Of a stretch of 64,000 nucleotides of DNA, positions 1 through 10,800 are shown in pieces. The notes beneath the pieces are model-generated. The model saw only the letters and a program-made list of their open reading frames with translations, was not told the DNA's origin and did not search any database. How positions within the stretch are numbered: position 1 is the first letter of the stretch; every line of letters starts with the position of its first letter. The translations under genes were made by a program, and so were the position numbers. The DNA is taken from positions 398,056 through 462,055 of the forward strand of contig NMRA01000342.1 of the NCBI GenBank assembly GCA_002633005.1, given 5' to 3'. Origin of the DNA: Phoronis australis. Taxonomy: Eukaryota > Phoronida > Phoronidae.

Positions 1-2728
1 ATTCTCAAAAAGTTTAGGTTCAGTTTAGGGTGCAGGGCCTCACTGAGTAAGCGATGTTCAAAGAATGGTGGGTGTCGTAGGGCTGCTCAAGCTTGCATAC
101 AAAAACGCGACCCAAAATGTGTATTGTACAGACTCACGATGACGTCAGGTTTTCCTTCACTTTTTAACCATTCTTAAATTTACAGTTAGGGTTTTGATGA
201 GATACAGAGCGGAAAACTTGCAAAACATAGGTTTGCACACTCAAATGTTTATATTTGACAAAGGTTACATTCTTAATATTATAACTGGCACAAGTGCGGG
301 GCCTCTTACTAGCCAGGGCCGTTGGAAGCGGGGGGCGGGGGGGGGGGCACGGAACCCCCAAAAATTTTCAGGCGTCAAGATTAAACCGTGGCAACCGACA
401 TAGGCGTGGGGCCGGGGACAGTTGAGAAAAGAAAGACTTCGAAATACGGATAAGAGAGAAAATTCAAGAGAACCTTTAGCAACTCTGCATCAGTGCATGG
501 TTTACCTTTTGAGGACCCTGACCAGGACATTGTCGTTAGGGTCTCCGATTTTGCAGCGCAGGTCGTCTAAACGCATTTGAAAACGTTCACGAAATCAATC
601 ATGCATAAATTTCGAAAAATCGAGAAAATTTGTAATGCGAAGCTTTTACGAAGCGTACTAATTTACTGAATTTTTAAATTCAATAAGTCAATTTTGCGAA
701 TGCAAAACTACATTTCTCCATATGCCCCTCTGGCAAGAGATAACCGAGACAACTTTTGCTTTATTTTTTTCTCGAACCTGTATATTTCTTGAGAAAAATT
801 AATGACCTGACAGATAACATCAATTTCTGCGCATTTCCTGATATTTGAAAATTTAGATATTTTCATATTGAGGGGCCCCGCCCTTGAAGGAGGCCATTGA
901 TGACATTCAAGTGGCCACCCTTTTTGTGTTTTTTTTGACAAATTCTAGGGGCCAATGTTGGAATCGATTACCTCTATTTCCTCTTTTGTGAAATCGTGCA
1001 ACCGGATTTCATGTTGAAGGAAGTCACTCCCTGCCTCGTTTTGGGACCACACGACGGTGGAATGCACTGCCACTCTTTTTTCCAAGATTAATGACATTTA
1101 GCCTTTCATCTCAAGGGGTCCCATTTCAGACGGTACACTCTCTCAGTGGAGCAGTTCGGGGGGGGTGTCCCTTTGTCCACTCTATACATGTAAATCTGAC
1201 ACTGCCAAGTATTCACGATGGAAGTTGAGATTCCAAATTTATCAAAAAAAAACCACAAAAGATTCGTGCACAGCACAGCCATTCGACCAAAACGACCAAA
1301 AATGCGAAAAAACGGTAGGATTGCAGCCATCGAAAGGGTGGAATTTTGAAGAACGTGAAGACCACTATTTGTGAATAACAGCAGAAGAACTATTTCCGAT
1401 GGCTAGTTATAAAATAATGGTAGTGTTTCCCGTACTATAACAAGATTAGTATCTCTTTTGAAGAGGGTTAGTTTGAGTTGTTAGTAAAGAATTCCCACTT
1501 GTGGAAAACACTGTTGTCTAGGCTACTGTTTGTGATGATCGTGTACATGTCGAAAGGGGGTACTCAAAGAACTCTCGCAACCATAAACAAAGATTTCATC
1601 GTTTTTTGTCAGTGGATTTCGAGTTTACCTCCTGAACCGTTATAGGTACCTTTAAAATGAGAAAAATACACCTTAATACGAATGCCCCATCTCCCATATT
1701 CCCGCGGTTACCCGTCAAAAGTCTGCAAGCATGCATGCGGAAATTGCTTACAACATTCCGTTTTAATAAACAAATTCGTTGGTTTTTGATTTACTTGTTT
1801 ATGTAGCTACGAAAATCGATAGAATCATAGATGATTTTTGGCAATTAGAAGCTAATCTTGTAAGAATTGATGATGTTTCAGTGAATTTAATTGCAGCATG
1901 AAGTTGGAAAAACTCTATAATCCGTTCCCCAAATAGTAAAGTACACTTATAGAAGATTTTTGCATATCTAAAATAAATTTCAAAGACATTGATGAAATTC
2001 AAACCGTAGATGGAAAAAATGTTTTAAAAATCCTTAGATAAATAAAATTAAACTCGTTGCTTGAAAAGGTTTTGTTTGCACTTCCTTGATGTTTTAGTTT
2101 CCAGTGTATTGAGCAATGAATTCTTGCTCTTGAAAACAGAATTGATTGATTTTCCTTATTTACGTGCACGCCAAGACTGACGTACCAACTTTAAAAATAA
2201 GATGTAACCTTGCAGTTGGCCGGCGCAGAATCTCAGTGATCCACGGGAACTGAATTTGAACTCCAGGCATTCACGAAGTGTGTACATTTTTAGGACACAC
2301 TATCCTTTTCCCCAGCCACCAGAAACTGGACTACAAGTCGTGTTTCTTTTACGCATTTTGAAACAGCCCCAAAGGCACTATACCAGTGACTTCAGGACCT
2401 CACCTTTTCAAAAAAAGTTCTTCAAAAAATGACCATAATAAAATAAAGTTTTCCAGAAACTGGATCACAATAAAACGAATCTTGACCCTAGAGCGAGCGC
2501 AGACGGCCGGTACGAGTTGCCGGTCTCGAATGAATTACAGCTGAACTGACCAGCAACTATAGCTTTAGTTCGTCGGGAGTTTCGTATTTTCACGCTGTTA
2601 GATCTCAGCTATAGCTACTTGATGCAGCTCCTCGAGACCGATTCGTATACTGGATCTTGGCCCATTCTTTCTCTCCGTGTTGGTTCACGGTTACTCAACT
2701 CTTTATGGCTTCATCCCCGGGATTATCC
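1..2728. other. No recognisable gene
   Basis: I see no coding exon, RNA gene or intact transposon here. Open frames are under 80 codons and have no family motifs. G/C homopolymer patches near 330-350, 870-890 and 1157-1168 resemble the poly-G parts of small repeats found elsewhere in the window, but lack recognisable ends. The rest reads as AT-rich intergenic or intronic sequence. Confidence 0.5.
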
Positions 2729-2773
2729 CAGGGGCGGATCCAGGATTTTGAGTTGGGGGGGGGCAGGGCAGAG
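2729..2773 (+). repeat. hAT-like MITE fragment cut by assembly gap
   Basis: The sequence opens with ggggcggatccaggatttt, followed by a poly-G tract and cagggcagag. The same start is found at 25289, 38300 and 62550, where the element continues for about 150 bases and ends near ccgccactg. Here an unknown stretch begins 10-20 bases after the poly-G run, so the 3' part is missing. Short ends of the type cagtggcgga suggest a non-autonomous hAT element; that assignment is inference. Confidence 0.6.
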
Positions 2774-3129
2774 NNNNNNNNNNNNNNNNNNNNNNNNNNN
2801 NNNNNNNNNNNNNNNNNNNNNNNNNNNNNNNNNNNNNNNNNNNNNNNNNNNNNNNNNNNNNNNNNNNNNNNNNNNNNNNNNNNNNNNNNNNNNNNNNNNN
2901 NNNNNNNNNNNNNNNNNNNNNNNNNNNNNNNNNNNNNNNNNNNNNNNNNNNNNNNNNNNNNNNNNNNNNNNNNNNNNNNNNNNNNNNNNNNNNNNNNNNN
3001 NNNNNNNNNNNNNNNNNNNNNNNNNNNNNNNNNNNNNNNNNNNNNNNNNNNNNNNNNNNNNNNNNNNNNNNNNNNNNNNNNNNNNNNNNNNNNNNNNNNN
3101 NNNNNNNNNNNNNNNNNNNNNNNNNNNNN
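2774..3129. other. Assembly gap (356 N)
   Basis: A run of N follows the poly-G tract of a small repeat. Any open frame spanning it is an artefact. The end of the small repeat, and perhaps the terminal part of the Penelope-like element on its other side, are hidden in it. Confidence 0.99.
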
Positions 3130-4200
3130 AAAAGACACACGATATTTCGAAACATACTTGTTTCATTCTCAAGTGAAGATAAAATGACGCAGTAATGCCA
3201 CCACAGAGTATAAGCTGACGACACACACAGTGAGACACGGCGGGTGTGAAATACTGCAAAGAATGACTAATGAATTGGGGTAACAGGAAAGTCACGCAAA
3301 CAAGTGTAACGTGCGGCGCGACCCTGTTTGCTGCTCATTCAAAATAGGCTTCTCAAAAGCAATTAAAAGGGACTCTAATACTTTCAAACGCAGCACATCT
3401 TGCTCCACGTAGCGAATTGACGTGTTTTCCACAATTTCTTGACGGGTGATTTTACGTGCGTGGTATTGCAGAAAATGATCTTGAATGGCGCCATTTTGAA
3501 GATGCATGGATAACCGACGGGAAAGATTGCAAACCGTTTGACCAATGTAACATTGTTTGACGTTTGAACGAAGACATTCGTTCATAGGGCATACAAATTC
3601 ATAAACAACACTACACTGTGCAACGGGGCGGACTTTCGCTTTAGAAATATTATTTTTAATGACCAAGTTGGAGGACTTCCTATTCCGATAATAAATAATA
3701 ACATCAAGGTAATCATCAGGCTTGCAAACTTTAACGTTGTCCCTTATGATTTTCTTAAATGGGTGTTCGTCCTGGAGGTAATTATTAGACATGACATTTT
3801 TGTAAAATATCTTTTTGGTGACACCAGTCCGACGTGCAGGGACTTCATAGCTAATTCTGGACATAAATCGCTTAATATGGAAATCCACGAAAGCATTGGT
3901 ATATCCATTATTCACTAGTGTTTGTCTTATGCGATCTACCTCTTGATTGAACAATAGCCAGTTAGACGACACCGAATACGCCCTCTTTAGGAAGTTGACC
4001 ACAACGGCGACCTTATACCGCTCAGGGCACTCACTTTTGGCGTGGAGACAGAAACCTTTATCAGTAGGCTGAGTTGGAGTTGAGTTGGAAAATCTGTATA
4101 ATGATATTTTACGACTAAAAGGTGATGGTTTCCTCAGTGTCAACCCTAATATACGAGAACAGCTTCGCTCGGAAGGCACTAAGTGTCGCAGCAAAAATCA
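3130..4200 (-). mobile_element. Penelope-like retroelement, 5'-truncated
   Basis: The - strand carries the 3' portion of a Penelope-like element: an open frame (4194-3292) ending in a GIY-YIG endonuclease domain, then about 160 bases of 3' untranslated sequence running into the assembly gap. No upstream reverse-transcriptase palm or fingers are recognisable above about 4200, so the copy is 5'-truncated. Near 3175-3140 the untranslated part has a short hairpin (gaaac/gtttc stem) followed by gaaa, reminiscent of the hammerhead-type motifs reported in Penelope-like elements; that resemblance is weak. Confidence 0.75.
3292..4194 (-). CDS. Penelope-like RT C-terminus plus GIY-YIG endonuclease (partial)
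   Basis: This 300-codon open frame has no internal stop. Residues about 20-110 resemble the region after the catalytic core of Penelope reverse transcriptases, with a run of the type YKVAVVVNFLKRAYSV and a following NNGY. The last third is a GIY-YIG-type nuclease: VYEFVCP, then CYIGQT, then an Arg-containing LSRRLSMH stretch, a downstream HF...H and a late Glu (about residue 270). In this family the domain nicks target DNA during retrotransposition. The catalytic YxDD box of the RT is absent, so this is a truncated end and not a working element. The upstream limit is a stop next to position 4200, so the annotated start is only the first available codon. Family assignment is firm; activity is unlikely. 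Confidence 0.78.
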   Translation of the reverse strand: MLRHLVPSERSCSRILGLTLRKPSPFSRKISLYRFSNSTPTQPTDKGFCLHAKSECPERYKVAVVVNFLKRAYSVSSNWLLFNQEVDRIRQTLVNNGYTNAFVDFHIKRFMSRISYEVPARRTGVTKKIFYKNVMSNNYLQDEHPFKKIIRDNVKVCKPDDYLDVIIYYRNRKSSNLVIKNNISKAKVRPVAQCSVVYEFVCPMNECLRSNVKQCYIGQTVCNLSRRLSMHLQNGAIQDHFLQYHARKITRQEIVENTSIRYVEQDVLRLKVLESLLIAFEKPILNEQQTGSRRTLHLFA

Positions 4201-5964
4201 TCGATGTGCTCTCTCCAGCTAGCCGGGGAGCCCCATCAGTTTTAATTGCTTTCCATGGGGGCCCTCAGTAAAACATAGAAAGATAGTAAGACAAGCACAC
4301 AGGAAAGACAGAAAAGTAGTGATTGGATTCTCCCCGATGTCGATGCCCCGGGGCCGGCCTTCTGCACTCCACTGATTGCCGGCGACTTTGAGAAAGGCAT
4401 TTTACTAGTTGGTTTAGAGAATCTTTATGGTGTACTTCTATTGGTAAAACTGTTGGGAAGAACAAAGGCCTAATAGTTTGACTGTCGATACACTTTTCTT
4501 CAAATGGTTGCCCCCCTTCATACCACATAGCTGCTGAGTTATCTGCTGCGATTTCAGGTTGCTCTCAAACAACCCACAATTGCAAAAATATGGCAGCACA
4601 TTTAAGCCACGTTTTGAAATCCTTAGTAACTTTGATTTCATAATCTAGTGCTGGCAAAGGGGTGGTAATTTGGTCTTATAACTGTTAATTTTGCAGTTTC
4701 CGCCTTTTTCAGAGACTCGATTCCTTCTCCGGTAAAACGCATTAAGTAATTTCTGTAGTCATACGCACCAGTTTTTATTTGAAACGACTCACAACTTTCC
4801 TTTTCTGGCAGAGTTATCGATAGATAGAGTGGAATAAAGGCATCCAGTCCGGGAATGTGTTTACTGCTAGGCAAACCGCACTGAGACAAGAGGAGCGCCT
4901 CTTGAATAACAATCATGGAGTTTTGTGTGTTTTTACCGGACGCAGGAGAATAGCACTCTTGCTAAAAACATGTTCTGCTGCTCTAGAACAGCGTTATGTG
5001 GAATGATTATAATACACAATGAGTTTCAATCGGACTTCACTAGGCGGGTATAGATGTAGCGTACATGCACAACGGTGTTACTTCAAAATTCACCGTTTTC
5101 CAGTCGTCTGTGGAGGAGAAAGTACTGATCAATTTCTCGGCGCATACCTTCGCGCAGGCGTTCAACAAATTATAAGAGCACCTTTCTCTCTTTGTACCCT
5201 CCCCGGTACATAAGTGCGCTAAACATTTCATGAATTCTTCGCTAGCCGTCTGTCTTTCTTTTATTTTGTTTCGCACTCGGAAACGGAGTTGAAGAGTTCG
5301 AGCTTTCAGAATATTATAACCCGGAATCCCGACAAAATAACATAAGCAATTTTCCACGCTGCTGTTTGAAATGAACCAATGTGCGTTGAAATTGCCATGG
5401 TAATGACCTCTAACAGATTCAAGGCATTGTGGATAAATGTAGGTTTTTACACAGCCAGTATTTCTAGTATTTATACACCGAACGAGATTTGGAGAATTTA
5501 TCACCCGAGGGGCGCTACCCCAGATTGTGAAATCAGCTCTAAAACTCAGAAATCAAAAATCAAAAATTTCAACTTTCGTTATGTATGACGTTAGTTATTC
5601 CTACGCAGTGCATTGGATCACCAATCTCAGCATGCCCATCACGATAATTTCCCCCACCAAATCGTAATCTTTCATGGGAAATTACTCTATGGGTGATTAC
5701 ACGATAGTTATTTTCTGTTCAGCCTCGTATTGAGGGATAACCTACTTTTTGTCATGATGTGCAGAGACATCTTTTGTTGAAAGAATCGTATCCTTCTGAG
5801 CACGTATCGACATTCACTGTATCCATATTGTCTGCCTTTTAGCCTTAGCCTGATTTCGTGAAAAAGTCTGATTCTTAGCCAAAATACAGCAGAAACAGGC
5901 ACCTGAGTGTCGTGAACATGGACACATACAGCCAATTTCATAAAAGCGATTTAAAGTTAAACCT
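4201..5964. other. No recognised gene; unassigned open frames
   Basis: Several modest open frames exist, the longest on the - strand at 5504-5040 (154 codons, Cys-rich, ending near TSIPA). I recognise no domain in any of them, and codon use gives no support. They may be eroded transposon sequence upstream of the Penelope-like remnant or chance frames. I do not call a protein here. Confidence 0.4.
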
Positions 5965-6117
5965 GCCTCCCGTTCAGTAACGCTAGGACCTCGCTAAAAA
6001 GCAAGACTTCGCAAGATTACGTGAGATATTGCCGTGTATTTCAAATGAGAGCACGTGACTTTGACTAGGTTTTAGCTAGGTCCTAGCGTAGGTCCTAGCG
6101 TCTACTGACCGCACGCC
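5965..6117 (+). mobile_element. MITE family A, copy 1 (about 153 bp)
   Basis: A short element bounded by inverted ends: the left side reads cgttcagtaacgctaggacc and the right side ggtcctagcgtctactgacc. Near-identical copies lie at 30712-30868 and 48143-48297, all in the same orientation. The interior contains gagcacgtgac and a doubled ctaggtcctag palindrome, and there is no coding capacity. It is flanked by pieces of another repeat containing aaacctggttt, so it appears to have inserted into that element. Confidence 0.8.
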
Positions 6118-6257
6118 TGGTTTAAAGATAATCTGCATCATAAAGGTGGTTTAACGTTTAGGCCAGTGGTTTAGTAAAACCTGGTTTAACACCTTTTAGA
6201 CCTGATCAGTTTTCATTTCACGAAAGAAGTCTATGTTGCTTAGACATGTATTAAAAT
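6118..6257. repeat. Repeat with aaacctggtttaa modules, left piece
   Basis: Several copies of tggtttaa and aaacctggttt occur here in both orientations. Related modules recur at 6671-6720 and 7670-7805. The two pieces around the 6258-6680 element look like one older repeat split by insertion. No coding capacity. Confidence 0.45.
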
Positions 6258-6680
6258 CTTAAACCAGGGCCCAGTCTCTAATCTTTGTACTCGAAACGAA
6301 CTCGAAACTATTTTTGGCAATTTCTTTGCTCCTTTTGTGCGAACTTAAGATAATTGGTTATCAGACTGTGCTCGAATACATTATAGTTTATGCATAGGAG
6401 TTTCTTGTTCAAGTTTGCCCTTGAAGACCCTTATATTCGTGCTACAAACTCAAGTAAAAACTCGAAATTTCGAGTTCAAACTCGAACTTATTGCTTTATT
6501 ATTGGGTTTACAAACTGTGAACTAAGGGCAATAAATTATCTACGTAAGTTATTAGTGTACTCGAGCATAGAATAATAGACACTTATCTTGATTTCGCCCA
6601 AAAGAAGAGTAGAAAATGCCAAACCTAATTTCGAGTTCCATTTCGAGTAAAAAGATTGGAGACCGGGCCCAGGTTTGCCT
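6258..6680. mobile_element. Foldback element with about 40-bp inverted ends
   Basis: The left end (gggcccagtctctaatcttt then tactcgaaa) is mirrored by the right end (tttcgagtaaaaagattgg then agaccgggccc). The interior repeats ctcgaa and ttcgag many times. There is no transposase, so it is non-autonomous. Fragments of the same family lie at about 14800-15171 and 16855-17145, inside intron 1 of the + strand LU gene. Confidence 0.7.
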
Positions 6681-6844
6681 TTAGACTTGGTCAGACCCAG
6701 GTTTAAATATGGCAGGTTTTCACGATATAGGTGCAACTGAATGATCCCGCTGTGTTTACTTACGACGCAGTTTTAGAGCGAGAATGGCCTATTTCAATAT
6801 TTAGTTTTACGACGACACAAGATCAAACGTAGCAAGGTCTGGTC

Positions 6845-6990
6845 TAGGATTTGTAAGGGGGGTGGGGCGGATCAAGGATTTTTTAAAAAGTGGTCCAAGA
6901 CAACAATTTGAAAATTCTAGGTTTGATATCACTCAAATCAAGGCATAGAAGGGGGTTCCGCACCATTTGTCCCCTTGGATCCGCCTATGC
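6845..6990. repeat. Degenerate hAT-like MITE
   Basis: It starts with a poly-G patch and ggggcggatcaagg and ends with ccttggatccgcc, an inverted arrangement like the other ggcggatcc elements of the window. The interior is short and non-coding. Confidence 0.5.
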
Positions 6991-7669
6991 ATAGACTAGT
7001 AGGTGTTGTAGGGTGTCCTTCGGGTTCTTCAGAATATGACTGGTCGAGCAGAGCGTCATCGTCGTAAGCGCTACGGGTTTGACTGTATACAGCATCTTTT
7101 GATTCTTTTGACTGAGTTCCACCTCCATTGGTCACCGAATTAAGGTTGCCAGGCAGGGGTCCTGCCCCCCACCCCTTTGTCCACAGTAAAATGACAAGGA
7201 AATAAATTTGAGAATTTATTATGTTGCGGCTAATCGTGAGCATGTACTTTAATGTGTGTACGTGTGTTGGACACGGGCATTACAAAATGAAACATGTACC
7301 CTCATGATGTCCTAGATCTGCCACCGGGTCCCTCATTGTTCTTCTTTGCAATTTTTCACTGATGAAGTTTTCTTTCTGGCCTTCATTTTAGTGATACCCT
7401 TACGCTGTCTGTCGCTGTATTTTTTCGATCGTGGCAACTTTGCAGCAAGTCTTACCACGTCTGCTGCTTACGTTGACTAATTGGCACCGGTTTTCTTGTT
7501 CAGTGAGGAAACATTTCCTCATGAGAAAAGCTTTTAGACCTTTTCGCAAATGTCTACACTGATTCTGTTACTGTGTGTCATTTATATCCACTTGATCAAG
7601 TTTTTATTTACGCACTTTCAATAGTTTCTTTACTTTTTGGGGTTAATCCAGATCGACACAGTAGGGTAG

Positions 7670-7805
7670 CTTGGCGGATATTGGAAACCTGGTACTAAAC
7701 CTGCTCCCTGGTCTAACAAAACCACGTTGGTGAAATGCAGGTTAGGTCTAAAATTAGACCAGGTTTTGTAAGACCAGGTTTGATTCTTAAACCTGGTTTC
7801 GTTCA
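7670..7805. repeat. Small foldback repeat rich in aaacctgg / ccaggttt
   Basis: Alternating aaacctggt and accaggttt motifs, including ggtctaaaattagacc, would let this stretch fold on itself. It shares modules with the repeat around 6118-6257. No coding capacity. Confidence 0.55.
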
Positions 7806-10800
7806 ACCCACTTTTATGAAATCGGCTGATAGGACGTCGTGGATGACGTGCACTCTGAACTCCACCAATAGGGGGCACCAATCGGTTCTGCCGCATCAAG
7901 TAAGCTGATCGAGGACTCTAGGTTTTCATCGGGTTTAATTTGGCAAGAAAACATCAAGTAGATGAATCATCTGATTTCGGTATATCCTACCACATAATCC
8001 ATTATGTATGTTAGTATACAGTGACCTATTTATTCATCGTTTAGTCAAGGCACATTGGACTTGTGACGCCAGATAGCGACGTGAGCCATTTTGATTTGTT
8101 CGCGGTCGTCATGACTAGTACCGTTGTTGTGCGTCAAATGACTCACGCAAAACAGTGGTGTCAGCCTCTAAGTGAAAGGATTCATGTTTCTCTTCGTCAA
8201 GTTTGTCCTTTTTGTCCAACAAATATGACTGAAACTTGAAAACGTACAAGAAGCTCTTGCCTTCCACTAAAGTGTTGAATACCTGGTCCCGAGACTACAT
8301 TTCCTCAAGTCTAAGAAAACCAGTCATTTTGATTAATTTTTCATGTTTTGGTGAGCCCAAAACGACTTCCACCGACAGTACTCGTAGTCTTGAGAAATTC
8401 TCAGTTCATCGAGTAGAAAGGGTGACAAATAATTCTTGAGTAAAATCGACGAGGTCACTTGGAAAAATACGCGAAATTGCTACTCAGGGTACTGAAAAAA
8501 ATATTCAACTTACAGGGCAACTTCCTTGACGCCTCAACTTCACATTTTGATACCTTACACAACCATTACATCCAATACAGTTACAATGAGTATGAAAAAA
8601 ATAAGATTTTATTGACAGAGTACCCATTCTGCGATTTTTGTTAGAAAAATCAGAAGACGACATTGGTTTTTTCACACCTGCTTTACTATAATTTAAAACT
8701 TTAAATTGGATTGTAGAAGCTTTTTCTACATATGCCAAAACAGCAGCAGCAAAATAGGTAATCTGTTCTTGTTTGATCTCATGGCAACTCCAGAATAGTA
8801 GCGGGACGTCTTGAAGCTAGAACACAGGTGACATTTGGTGGTCGACATATCTGTAGTGAGTACAGACTGGAACAGAGTTTTTGAGCAATTTAAGGCTCTG
8901 AGCAAAGTTTGGTAATAACCGATCCACGGCACGGTTCCATAAAAGTTTCAGTTCACGCTGCAGAACAACAATGTTATTGCGTTAGCACGCGTTACATTGC
9001 CATGATTCTGGAACAATGCATGTGACGTCATGCTACAGTCGGAGGCTACAGTGGGAAATTTTTTAAAAGTGTATCTGTGGGTAATTACACCGAGATTCGA
9101 ATGGAGTGTACGGTTTCGTCGACTTTCTTGAGGCTTTCTTTAACATTTCCCGTGTAAAAAACAAGATATTCAAGATAAAGGAAATTACTCTCAGACTGTT
9201 ATTGAGGCATCTGCTGATTTCAATCTCGCTCTCGATCAGTCTAAGGACAGACTGAATTATCGACAGGTTAATAACCCAATGACATGATTAGATCATGTGG
9301 TTTTCATTACCCAATCGTTAAGTAAGTACATTATTATAATTTGGGCAAAAGTTTGGAAACTCAGATGGAATTTAGTACGTGAAGTTGATGCTACAAGACT
9401 TGCAACAGTGTACAGAGGAAATTGTACAACAGTGCCATCTCGTAGAAGATTCTAAAGATCATCTAGGCAAAGACAAGGGTTAGGTGGCACTGAACAGTTA
9501 GGTTGTGGCACTGAACAGTTAGGTTGCAGCCACGGGGCATTTTCTAGAATTTATGTGCAGGGCGTATGCCAGGTTTGGCTGGTTGTTCCGAAAACAAATG
9601 CCTGGAAACTGATTTACTTGTGTTTTTGAATGAGAAAATCCAGGTTTATTTAGCCGTGACCTACTAGTACATTTGATGCAAAACGGTGGCTTTCGTTTGC
9701 TTTCAAATCCTGCCTCCATCCACGCACAATCTCAAAGCATAGCTACCTTTTAAACAAACTCACAGTCAACTTCTGATAGCTGCTTATCGGTCTCTGAGCT
9801 CAACATAGTGGTAACTAGCTCTATTTTGACGATAGTCTTCATACGGCTAGCTAGCTGGCTACAAGATCTACAGTGCGCACTTCGACGTTTCGTGTTAAGA
9901 TGGAGACACAGTGAAAGCCAAATTCGTTGGATCGATGATTTCATAGGCCTCGATTGGTGCGAATGCCATCTAAAGTTTTTTGGCGCTAAATGGGGTTTGC
10001 GATGGGGCTGCTGTATAAGTGCTAGGCCTACTTAATTAACAACTGGGGTATGCTACATGTATGACATCATATGCTCATGTTTTTCATTAATACATAGATA
10101 TAAAATTGTCCTTTTGGTACCATAGTAGGCCTTGAACTGATGGCCAAGGAATTCAGGTCACGGAAATAAACGGAAATAGTCGATTATTATCTGATCTCAG
10201 TCGATATACAAAATTGTGCTCAAAATGGCTTTTACTCAGAAAACAGAAAAAGTAAACATAACACCAAGTTACGTATTACATAACTTGGTATATATTTTCA
10301 CGTTTTTAGACTTGATTGACCCTTTGAGATAAGGACTTTGATAAATTCATTTGCGCATGGGAGTTTCAGGGGTCAAACTTATCAAACTTTGTGATAGCCT
10401 TAAAATTGTTTCTGACAATTTGTGTATCTGTGCCCCCCTGTAAAACAATTTTTTCTATTTAGGCTAAAGCTCACGAAACTATATTTGAGACCTACAAGGG
10501 CCTAAACACGATTATCAGATCTGACAATTCTTTCAGTTGAACGCAAGTTGGTCAGAGGCCTAGATTTTAACGCTGTCATTGACAATTTCGAGTTTGAGAA
10601 ATTTAGGAAATCGCCATTAGTGTAAAACATGTCTGACCTATTATCCTAAATTCTGATTGGTGTGTGCAATTTGAGTACCGGAGTTTTTCTGTATCAAGGC
10701 TCACCTGCTGGACTTAGATTTGGCCGAGTGTCGTACTTGTCAAATCAAGCCTATTTCCTGAGCTTCATTTTCATTTTGTCATTTTTGTTCATCTAGCGAG

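Noticed and set aside
2619-3295. Open frames of 147-190 codons spanning the first gap
   Set aside because: They consist mostly of unknown residues from N and have no meaning.
5040-5504. 154-codon Cys-containing protein (- strand)
   Set aside because: I recognise no family, the cysteine spacing fits no known module, and there is no splice or promoter support. Left as unassigned sequence.
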